From: ARS98 sp030744725
GTDB lineage: Bacteria > Planctomycetota > Planctomycetia > Pirellulales > Pirellulaceae
Length of the DNA: 9,223 nt
Reading direction: 5' to 3'
Assembly: GCA_030744725.1 (NCBI GenBank)
Contig: JASLPZ010000287.1
Coordinates: 1-9,223, forward strand
Position numbers and translations under genes: made by a program. Position 1 is the stretch's first letter. The number at the start of each line of letters is the position of its first letter. Shown piece after piece: positions 1-6,180 of the stretch. Below the pieces are notes generated by a model. That model had not been told where the DNA came from. It saw only the letters and a program-made list of their open reading frames with translations, and made no database searches.

Positions 1-29
1 ACAATCAAACACTATTTCCCAAAACAAAC

Positions 30-389
30 CTAATCACATCTACTAACAAACACCAGATCGTAGACTTCTGAGTTGAAGCCAACCACGAGTGTCTTTCCTT
101 TTCGCACGGTTGGAGCACGCAAGTTCCCGGTTGGCCCCAGCATCAGCTTGGTTAGCTTGTCATCATCCGGAGGGTCCCGGCTTAGATCAAGATGAACTAC
201 ACGCTTTCCTTTGGCGACATAGAGATCCTTGATGCCGGCCAGCAACTTGAGTGCTGCGACACCGTCCAGACGATTTTTTTTTGCGTTGACCTCTTCGGCT
301 ATTTCGACGCGAGCGTTTGCAAGATACTCCTGCGTTCTGGAACAGGACTGTCATCCGGGGCGATGGTAGCTCCAATCGAGTTTTGCCAT
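30..389 (-). CDS. ArsC/Spx-like thioredoxin-fold selenoprotein (UGA = Sec at codon 13)
   Basis: Reading the minus strand from ATG at 389 gives MAKLDWSYHRPG, then TGA, then QSCSRTQEYLANARVEI, and the same frame stays open to TAG at 30-32. With TGA read as selenocysteine the product is 119 residues, the usual size of ArsC/Spx-like proteins. The start is supported by AGGAG seven bases upstream. The TGA lies where this fold carries its redox cysteine, giving Sec13-x-x-Cys16 in place of CxxC. Near the C-terminus GNLRAPTVRKGKTLVVGF (residues 88-105) matches the ArsC pattern of an arginine-proline followed by a beta hairpin ending in GF; Arg91 is the probable anion-binding residue. A cytosolic thiol/selenol oxidoreductase is inferred; arsenate as substrate is not shown. 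I recall a Sec- or Cys-containing ArsC-like family in planctomycetes, which fits. A TGA caused by mutation or sequencing error is the alternative, but the position and downstream hairpin argue against it. Confidence 0.88.
319..333 (-). promoter_or_regulatory. Candidate bacterial SECIS stem-loop
   Basis: The minus-strand transcript here reads GCAGGA-GUA-UCUUGC, a six-base-pair stem (one G-U pair) closed by a three-base loop whose first base is G. The loop starts 23 nt after the UGA at 351-353 and lies inside the coding sequence, as bacterial SECIS elements do. A short apical stem with a G at the start of the loop, at about this distance, is what SelB-bound bacterial SECIS elements show. A competing hairpin (347-343 with 332-328) uses part of the same bases but places its loop too near the UGA. 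Pairing was done by eye; no folding energy was computed. Confidence 0.6.
351..353 (-). other. In-frame UGA recoded as selenocysteine
   Basis: On the minus strand this triplet is TGA, codon 13 of the ArsC-like gene. Both sides are coding in the same frame: the upstream part starts with a good ribosome binding site and the downstream part carries the conserved ArsC-like C-terminal half. The next residues are Gln-Ser-Cys, so the codon occupies the first position of a CxxC-type redox motif. That is the classical place for selenocysteine in thioredoxin-fold proteins. Confidence 0.85.
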
Positions 390-423
390 GATTTAGCTCC
401 TGTGTCCGTATGGCTGTCATTTC

Positions 424-442
424 GCGGCAGCATTGATGCCGC
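424..442 (-). other. Perfect 6-bp hairpin in the leader of the selenoprotein gene
   Basis: GCGGCA (424-429) and TGCCGC (437-442) are exact inverted repeats around a 7-base loop. The element lies between the candidate -10 box and the start codon, so it would be in the 5' leader of the selenoprotein mRNA. It could be an operator, an RNA stabiliser or chance; nothing in the sequence decides between these. Confidence 0.3.
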
Positions 443-455
443 TCTCAAACAACAG

Positions 456-461
456 ATTATA
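456..461 (-). promoter_or_regulatory. Candidate -10 box of the selenoprotein gene
   Basis: The minus strand carries an exact TATAAT here, about 67 bases upstream of the selenoprotein start codon. Transcription would begin near 449 and leave a leader of about 60 nt. No convincing -35 hexamer is visible at 16-18 bases (CAACTT at 17 bases is a poor match), so this is a weak to moderate promoter call. It sits in the divergent region shared with the plus-strand gene at 574. Confidence 0.35.
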
Positions 462-573
462 GCGAAGCGGCAGGTCGAAAGTTGGTAGGGTTGCGACTAG
501 AATATTCGATCTCGTCTTCAGATTTTCTCTGGACGGCGAACTCATTTCGTCCTAGCCCATAGAATTGTGGTAC

Positions 574-1584
574 ATGAAACTTCGAGTAGGAGTTGTTGGC
601 CTGGGGGATGCCTGGGAGTCTCGGTACAGGCTGGCTCTACGTTCATTAGCCGATCGATTCGAGGTTTGCGCTGTTTGTGCCGAAGTGGCGCAGCGCGCCG
701 AGCAGGTGGCGCAGGAATTCGACGCGATTCCAGTCGACGGCTATCGTGCTTTGTCAGCTCGTTCTGATATCGATGCTGTGTTGATGCTCTCGTCGCAGTT
801 GTACGGTTCACTGCCGATTCTGGCGGCCTGTGATGCGGGCAAGGCGATTTTCTGCGGTGCGGCGTTGGATCTGGATCCCCAACGGGCGCACGAGATCAAG
901 CAACGCGTTGAAGCCTCTGGCGTTGCATTCATGGCCGAGTTTCCTCGTCGACACGCCCCTGCCACGCATCGCCTGAAGGAATTGATCGCGACTCGCTTGG
1001 GCGCTCCGTGTGTGTTGTTTTGCCATCTGCGGCGCCCTGCCGATGTGCCATCGGCCGACAGCCGGGAAGATGAACAGTCACTTGCACTTCGCGAGATCAT
1101 GGAAGTGGTTGATTGGTGTCGCTATGTGGTGGGTGTCGAGCCGACGAATGTGTTTGGCACGCGGCATATGATTGCTGGATCGACGGCATCTGATTACGAG
1201 ATGATGAGTCTTGATTTTTCCCCCGTTGGTGCTGGCGGAACCGGTGTGATGGCCCAGATCAGTTGCGGCCAATACCTGCCTTTGGCGTGGCCTGAAGCAA
1301 TCGGCTTTCGACCGCCTTCGGCAATGCAGGTTGCTTGTGAAAACGGTGTCGCCTTCGTGGACCTGCCTTCGACGTTGATCTGGTTCGACGATGCTGGTCG
1401 GCACATGGAGTCGTTGGACAACGAACGGCCGGTAGGAGAGCAACTGCTCACACACTTCCATCGAGCTGTAACGAGCCTGGTACGCCGAACGGCTGATTTA
1501 GAGGACGCCTATCGATCATTGCGGATCGTCTTGGCGGCACGTGAAAGTGCGCGAACGGCGCAGCGAATCTCGCTGGACGTTTGA
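574..1584 (+). CDS. Gfo/Idh/MocA-fold protein with a degenerate active site
   Basis: The product is 336 residues from ATG at 574; a TTG at 565 in the same frame would add three residues but has less support. No clear ribosome binding site is visible. The N-terminus MKLRVGVVGLGDAWESRY (1-18) is a Rossmann nucleotide-binding start, and the stretch AEFPRRHAPATHRLKELI (121-138) matches the region after the catalytic lysine in Gfo/Idh/MocA proteins. The family's EKP motif is replaced by GAA at residues 95-97, and the usual HxxD near the middle reads EVVD (177-180). The catalytic lysine and histidine positions are therefore both lost, while the aspartate remains. I see no signal peptide or membrane segment, so it should be cytosolic. 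It may be a dehydrogenase with altered chemistry or a non-catalytic NAD(P)-binding protein; the substrate is unknown. It diverges from the selenoprotein gene and converges on the kinase gene. Confidence 0.88.
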   Translation: MKLRVGVVGLGDAWESRYRLALRSLADRFEVCAVCAEVAQRAEQVAQEFDAIPVDGYRALSARSDIDAVLMLSSQLYGSLPILAACDAGKAIFCGAALDLDPQRAHEIKQRVEASGVAFMAEFPRRHAPATHRLKELIATRLGAPCVLFCHLRRPADVPSADSREDEQSLALREIMEVVDWCRYVVGVEPTNVFGTRHMIAGSTASDYEMMSLDFSPVGAGGTGVMAQISCGQYLPLAWPEAIGFRPPSAMQVACENGVAFVDLPSTLIWFDDAGRHMESLDNERPVGEQLLTHFHRAVTSLVRRTADLEDAYRSLRIVLAARESARTAQRISLDV

Positions 1585-1588
1585 TAGG

Positions 1589-1625
1589 CAACTTCGAGGA
1601 TTCACGCGACGTTGATCGAAGATTG
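1589..1625. terminator. Possible bidirectional hairpin between convergent genes
   Basis: CAACTTCGA (1589-1597) can pair with TCGAAG plus TTG (1616-1625, with one bulged A) around an 18-base loop. It lies in the 67-bp gap between the stop codons of the oxidoreductase-like gene and the kinase gene, where a shared terminator is expected. There is no T-run on either side, so factor-independent termination is not supported and this is only a weak call. Confidence 0.22.
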
Positions 1626-1651
1626 CATCCAAAGCCGCATCTACCGGTCGC

Positions 1652-2791
1652 CTACAACGTGGAGTCTCTCATTTGGCTCTCGTCCAGTTCCTTGAGTTCT
1701 TCCAACCACAAGCGGATTTCGTTGCCGTATTCCGAGGCGAGGTCGCTCATAACCAACTGCCGATGGAATGCGGCGGCACCTTCCTTTAGCATGTCCGCCG
1801 CCTCCGCGCTGGGAAAGCGACGCATCGGATCCGGTGCAATCAATCCACGGCAGAAATTCATCAATAGATTGTTCACCGTGATCTCTTGAGGCAGGATCTC
1901 CGTCAGCCGTTGAGGCAGCAAGCGTTTGGCTTCGAGCAGTTCGCGGCAATTATTCAAGCCGCTAAACAACGGCCGCCCGGAGATTAACTCCAATAGGACA
2001 TAGCCTAACGAGGCCAAGTCGCTCCGCGGCGTGCATTCGGCACCTTCGAGAACTTCGGGCGCTGCGTAGGTGGGCGTACACGTGCGGGACGCAGGAGGAG
2101 CGTCCAATTCGAACGCCGATCCGATATCGACAATCTTGGCGTTCCCTGTTCGTTTCAGCATGATGTTGGATGGCTTCACGTCGCCGTGCACAATTTCCTC
2201 GCGGTGTAACGCAGCCAGTGCAGCCAAGCAGTCGCGAACGATGGCCACCGCGACACCAGGTTTCACCTTGGGATGCACTGGACCATGGGTCACGATAACG
2301 CGGTTGATATAGTCCCATCGCCGCTCGCTGACACGTCCCTTGATTCGCGCGAGCATTCCAGGTGCCAACAGGCATTGAAGGTCGTATCCATCAACCCATT
2401 CCATCACCATCATCCGGATCCGGTTGCGGTCGACAAAGTTGTGCACGTCCAGCAAGTTGTCGTGTTGGATTTGGGCGACGAGTGCCGAGACATGAGCGAT
2501 TCGCTGCATCGATTCGTCGTATGCCCGCGTATCTTCGTAGCGTTCCGGCGAGAAGATCTTCAACGCGATTGGGAGCGTAAACTTGTCAGCCCCTCGGAGC
2601 TCCGTCAAATAGACGACGCCTTGTCCGCCTGATCCCAAACGCTTCTTTAGACGCAGGTGGCTGGTCCAATTCAGCAACCCTCTATTGACGATCTCCCAAT
2701 ATTGTGAAAACAACTCGCCGGATGGTCGGTCGACCTCCTGCCCATCTTGATTCAACGTGATGTTCGGATCCGCCATCGTGGTCGTATACAT
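1652..2791 (-). CDS. Serine/threonine protein kinase, single domain, HGD/DIG type
   Basis: The 379-residue product contains a complete eukaryotic-like kinase domain at about residues 46-345. Visible motifs are the glycine loop GSGGQG (53-58), the ATP-binding lysine K78 in ALKIF, the catalytic loop HGDVKPSN (202-209; catalytic D204, metal ligand N209), the metal-binding D222 in DIGS, and APE at 244-246. Gly replaces the Arg of HRD, and Ile replaces Phe of DFG. Between the hinge and the catalytic loop there is an enlarged segment (about 140-185) containing SERRWDYINRV. The N-terminal 45 residues are polar. There is no membrane segment or C-terminal sensor domain, so it is probably cytosolic, with regulation by partners or by its tails. 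The ATG at 2791 is preferred because AAGAGG lies nine bases upstream; the next ATG (codon 6) has none. All residues needed for catalysis are present, so an active kinase is likely; its target cannot be read from the context. Confidence 0.93.
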   Translation of the reverse strand: MYTTTMADPNITLNQDGQEVDRPSGELFSQYWEIVNRGLLNWTSHLRLKKRLGSGGQGVVYLTELRGADKFTLPIALKIFSPERYEDTRAYDESMQRIAHVSALVAQIQHDNLLDVHNFVDRNRIRMMVMEWVDGYDLQCLLAPGMLARIKGRVSERRWDYINRVIVTHGPVHPKVKPGVAVAIVRDCLAALAALHREEIVHGDVKPSNIMLKRTGNAKIVDIGSAFELDAPPASRTCTPTYAAPEVLEGAECTPRSDLASLGYVLLELISGRPLFSGLNNCRELLEAKRLLPQRLTEILPQEITVNNLLMNFCRGLIAPDPMRRFPSAEAADMLKEGAAAFHRQLVMSDLASEYGNEIRLWLEELKELDESQMRDSTL

Positions 2792-2985
2792 GCACGATTG
2801 CCTCTTGCGTGTGGTGTATGAATTGCGGTGGGATCAGCCGGTGGTTCAGGCTGGATGATGCGTGAATTCTGACTTGTCTTGCAGGATCCGTCCACCCGAA
2901 CTTGCAGGTTGTTTCCGCGAAACGTGCTCCAAAAAGTTCTGGTCTTCACGCTCGGAATGCGACAAGCAAAGTTGTTTATGTCGAG

Positions 2986-3975
2986 CTAATGTGGCATTTG
3001 AGCCGCGTCGCGACGAGGAAATCCTAGACGCTTGTCCACCAGATTGTAGAGCGGCTTACCGTCTAGCCATCGTCGCAAGTTTTGGCAAAAGAAGTCGGTG
3101 GTGTCGTCAACGCGCCGCGCTGATTGCGCACCAATGTGCGGCGTAATAATCACGTTGGAGAGGGACCATAACGGGCTCGTTGCCGGAAGCGGCTCGACTT
3201 CGGTCACATCGAGTCCCGCTCCCGCGAGACGCCCTGAAGCAAGTGCAGCGACCAGATCCGATTCAACTACAACGGGGCCTCGAGCAACGTTGATCAAGAT
3301 GGCACCTGGCTTCAACGTGGCCAAGGCGGCGGCATCGATCAGACCCTCGGTTTGCGCATTCAAGGGAACGCACAGTACGACGACATCAGACTCGCTCAGT
3401 AGGTTCTTCAGTTGGTCCGCAGGCCACAAGTGGTCAACACAATCAGGCTTGTCGATGGGAAATACGTCGGTGGCCAGGATTCGCGAGACAAGGGGTGCCA
3501 GGACTTCGGCAAGTCGCCTGCCGTTGCCGCCCAGGCCCACAATGCCGACAGTGCGTCCAAATAAGTCCTGAGTCGGATGACGATCAAACGAGCGCGCCTG
3601 CTGTTGAAGCAATGACGCCGGCAGATCACGCAGCAGACCAAGGAGCAGCGCCAGTGTTTGCTCGGCGACTTGATTGGCAAACAAGCCCGAAGCGCTGGTG
3701 ACTGGGATAGGCGAGGCGATCACCGACGGCACGAGACAGTGGTCCAGCCCGGCGGCGGAGGACTGAATCCACCGCAACCGGCCGGTAGCGACAACTTCGT
3801 CCCAAGGCACCGGGACTTTGGCGTGGCCGCAAAAAAGATCAGCGCTCAGCAGTTCCTTGCCAATGTGCTCTTGCCCGGCGTCGATGACCTCGATTTCGGG
3901 AGAAACCGCCGCAATTTTCCGACGATGCCGTTCTCCGACAGGATAACAAAGAACTAAGCGGAGTTTGCAGGCCAT
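2986..3975 (-). CDS. NAD-dependent D-2-hydroxyacid dehydrogenase
   Basis: From ATG at 3975 the product is 329 residues, normal for the D-isomer-specific 2-hydroxyacid dehydrogenase family. A TTG at 4029 would add 18 residues that look unlike this family, and family members usually start just before the KLRLVLCYP strand, so the ATG is chosen. The NAD-binding loop GIVGLGGNGRR is at 144-154, with Asp170 at the end of the next strand, which favours NAD over NADP. The catalytic triad is complete: Arg232 in NVARGP, Glu261 in EVEPLP and His280 in TPHIGA. The enzyme interconverts a 2-oxoacid and a D-2-hydroxyacid in the cytosol. Phosphoglycerate, glyoxylate/hydroxypyruvate or another oxoacid are all possible; there is no ACT domain of the long SerA type. 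It is encoded upstream of the kinase on the same strand, with a 194-bp gap that argues against a tight operon, and it diverges from recQ. Confidence 0.93.
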   Translation of the reverse strand: MACKLRLVLCYPVGERHRRKIAAVSPEIEVIDAGQEHIGKELLSADLFCGHAKVPVPWDEVVATGRLRWIQSSAAGLDHCLVPSVIASPIPVTSASGLFANQVAEQTLALLLGLLRDLPASLLQQQARSFDRHPTQDLFGRTVGIVGLGGNGRRLAEVLAPLVSRILATDVFPIDKPDCVDHLWPADQLKNLLSESDVVVLCVPLNAQTEGLIDAAALATLKPGAILINVARGPVVVESDLVAALASGRLAGAGLDVTEVEPLPATSPLWSLSNVIITPHIGAQSARRVDDTTDFFCQNLRRWLDGKPLYNLVDKRLGFPRRDAAQMPH

Positions 3976-4042
3976 TTCACAGTCGAATCCAAGACAAAAC
4001 AGGCGATTTAGCGAGAATCTGAACCGCAAATTGCGTCATCAG

Positions 4043-4068
4043 TGTCTGGCAGTGCACTGTTGCAGACA
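4043..4068. promoter_or_regulatory. Nested inverted repeat in the divergent dehydrogenase-recQ region
   Basis: TGTCTG (4043-4048) and CAGACA (4063-4068) are exact inverted repeats, and between them lies a 10-bp perfect palindrome CAGTGCACTG (4050-4059). It stands in the 275-bp region between the two divergent start codons, where an operator could act on either gene. It does not match the E. coli LexA box: CTGT and ACAG occur here, but only five bases apart instead of eight. No protein can be assigned. Confidence 0.28.
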
Positions 4069-4250
4069 GCTGATCCTACCAACGACCTCGATAGCGGAAC
4101 ACAGGGGGAGCGGCAAACACGCCGCCTGATGATTGAAGGAACGGTCGCGATCAGCGAGAATCCAGCCTTGGCGTAGGACGAGCGTTGTCGATCGCCCGCA
4201 AGACTCCAAGCAGCGTTGTTCCTTTTGTTTTGTTGAGGCCTCTTGGAAGT

Positions 4251-6095
4251 ATGGAAACTCCTCTAGCAAGCGCGGAAGCGCAGCTCACCGAAGTCCTCGA
4301 TAAATACTGGGGATACAGCGGATTCTTGCCGCTTCAATTGGAGGCGATGCAGTGTGCAATCACCCATGCCGATTCAGTCGTCGTGCTGCCGACTGGTGGG
4401 GGAAAATCGCTTTGTTTTCAAGCCCCCGCGATGTGTCTCGAGGGCTTGGCGTTGGTCATCTCACCACTGATCTCGTTGATGAAAGACCAAGTCGATAGCT
4501 TGCGTGAATGTGGTGTGCCGGCCGCCTATGTGAACAGCACTTTGAGCTACGCCCAGAAGAAAGATGTGGCCAGCCAACTTCGACGCGGGCAGGTGCGGCT
4601 CCTGTACATTGCCCCCGAGCGGTTGATGGCCGAACGTACTTTGGCGTTCCTACAGACGCTCGACGTGTCGCTGATCGCCATCGACGAGGCTCACTGTATC
4701 AGCGCATGGGGCCATGACTTTCGACCGGAATATCGTGAATTGCGTGTGTTGCGAGACCTGTTTCCCGGCGTCGGGATCCACGCCTACACTGCCACGGCAA
4801 CGCCGCAGGTGCGTGAAGATATTGCCACTCAATTGGGCATCGAAGATCCTAGTTTTGTGGTCGGTTCGTTCGACCGACGGAATCTGATTTACAAACTCAT
4901 GCGCCGCGATGGTATGCTGCGACAGATCCGCGAAGTGCTCGACCGTCACCGTGATGAGAGTGGCATCGTGTTTTGCATTACCCGCAAAGAGGTCGAATCA
5001 ACCGCTGCGGCCTTGGTTGACGCGGGGTACAAGGCGCTACCGTATCACGCCGGTATGGAGGACACGCAACGTCAGCGCAATCAGGACGCTTTCATGCAAG
5101 AGAATGTCGACACGATCGTTGCTACGATCGCCTTTGGAATGGGCATCGACAAGCCGAACGTGCGTTACGTCGTACATGCCGGGATGCCCAAGTCGTTGGA
5201 AAACTATCAGCAAGAAAGCGGTCGTGCCGGTCGCGATTCGCTCGAGGCCGAATGTGTGCTGATCTACTCGGGCCAGGACTTTTTGACCTGGCAACGAATT
5301 ATTGAAGACGCGGAGGTGATACCCGCTGGTGCGCTGGAAGCGTTACAGGCGATGTGGCAGTTTTGCACGAGCGTTGTTTGCAGACACCGCTCACTGCTCG
5401 AACATTTTGGTCAAATGCTGAAGGAAGTGTCTTGTGAGGCGTGCGATGTCTGCCTGGGCGATCTGGATCTGGTCGAAGATCCGCTGACCATCGGACAAAA
5501 AATCGCGTCCTGCGTTTTGCGGTTGAACCAACAATACGGCGGTGACTATACAGCAAAGGTCTTGATCGGATCAGGGGAAGCGCAGATCGTCGAACGTGGC
5601 CATGACGGCCTGAGCACATTTGGAATTCTCCAGGCAGAAAACAAACGGACGGTTCGCGATTGGATCGAGCAGCTGGTTGGCCAGGAGTTTCTGGTCAAAG
5701 ATGGTGAATACAATGTGCTCAAAGTGACTTCGGTTGGACGCAGGATGCTCAAAGGTGAACGAACGCCGCAATTGCTGCGGCCGGCAAAGAAGTCGCGCTC
5801 ACGGCGAGCGGCGCCGGTTGCTGACTCGTGGGAAGGCGTCGACCGTGGGTTGTTTGAGGAATTGCGTACCTTGCGACGGGGCGAAGCAACGAAGCGAAAT
5901 CTGCCTCCGTACATGATTTTCGACGATGCCACCTTGCGAGACATGGCCCGCCGCCGACCGACGTCAGGAGCCTCGTTTCATGAAGTGCGTGGCGTTGGTG
6001 AAAAGAAGTTGAAGGATTTTGGCGATGCCTTCGTCGAACTGATTGTCGACTACTGCACGCGACATTCATTGCCTAGCGGTGTTTCCACTGATTGA
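4251..6095 (+). CDS. recQ: ATP-dependent DNA helicase RecQ
   Basis: The product is 614 residues from ATG at 4251, the size of bacterial RecQ; a TTG at 4185 would add 22 residues without family character. It unwinds DNA 3' to 5' in recombination and repair of stalled forks. Helicase motifs in order are VVLPTGGGKS with Walker lysine K52, SPLISLMKDQVD (about 71-82), DEAH at 145-148 followed by the RecQ aromatic-rich loop CISAWGHDFRPEY, TATATP (about 180-185), and QESGRAGRD with the arginine finger region at 321-329. The RQC zinc site is complete (Cys377, Cys395, Cys398, Cys401) and is followed by a winged helix. The C-terminus (about 529-604) is an HRDC domain with NLPPYMIFDDATLRDMA. A short basic linker (KKSRSRR) joins the two. 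No residue known to be essential is missing. The ribosome binding site is weak. It is a single gene; no repair partner is adjacent. Confidence 0.97.
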   Translation: METPLASAEAQLTEVLDKYWGYSGFLPLQLEAMQCAITHADSVVVLPTGGGKSLCFQAPAMCLEGLALVISPLISLMKDQVDSLRECGVPAAYVNSTLSYAQKKDVASQLRRGQVRLLYIAPERLMAERTLAFLQTLDVSLIAIDEAHCISAWGHDFRPEYRELRVLRDLFPGVGIHAYTATATPQVREDIATQLGIEDPSFVVGSFDRRNLIYKLMRRDGMLRQIREVLDRHRDESGIVFCITRKEVESTAAALVDAGYKALPYHAGMEDTQRQRNQDAFMQENVDTIVATIAFGMGIDKPNVRYVVHAGMPKSLENYQQESGRAGRDSLEAECVLIYSGQDFLTWQRIIEDAEVIPAGALEALQAMWQFCTSVVCRHRSLLEHFGQMLKEVSCEACDVCLGDLDLVEDPLTIGQKIASCVLRLNQQYGGDYTAKVLIGSGEAQIVERGHDGLSTFGILQAENKRTVRDWIEQLVGQEFLVKDGEYNVLKVTSVGRRMLKGERTPQLLRPAKKSRSRRAAPVADSWEGVDRGLFEELRTLRRGEATKRNLPPYMIFDDATLRDMARRRPTSGASFHEVRGVGEKKLKDFGDAFVELIVDYCTRHSLPSGVSTD

Positions 6096-6129
6096 TTCGA
6101 TATCGAGTGAAATGTGAGAGGGCTATTTT

Positions 6130-6169
6130 GGCCGCCTCGGGCCACAGTCGAAACAGCCGAGGCACGGTC
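6130..6169 (+). terminator. Hairpin after recQ, possible terminator or leader element
   Basis: GCCTCGG (6134-6140) and CCGAGGC (6157-6163) form a perfect 7-bp stem with a 16-base loop. The stem can be lengthened by GGCC (6130-6133) with GGTC (6166-6169) across a 2-base bulge. It sits 35 bases after the recQ stop and ends 11 bases before the next gene. No T-run follows, so it may slow or end recQ transcription with help, or be a leader structure of the downstream gene. Confidence 0.35.
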
Positions 6170-6180
6170 GAATTAGACGT

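Noticed and set aside
192..488. Plus-strand open frame of 98 codons over the selenoprotein gene
   Set aside because: It is antisense to the ArsC-like frame, has no recognisable motif, and the minus-strand frame has conserved family sequence and a ribosome binding site.
2878..2908. CTTGCAGG twice, 23 bp apart, in the gap between kinase and dehydrogenase
   Set aside because: Two copies of an 8-mer are easily chance; no further copies or symmetry were seen.
2752..2949. Minus-strand open frame of 65 codons upstream of and overlapping the kinase start
   Set aside because: Its composition is Arg/Pro-rich with no motif, it overlaps the kinase N-terminus in another frame, and no ribosome binding site supports it.
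4057..4069. CTGT and ACAG upstream of recQ as a LexA (SOS) box
   Set aside because: The spacing is five bases, whereas the E. coli-type box needs eight, and the planctomycete LexA motif is not known to me to match.
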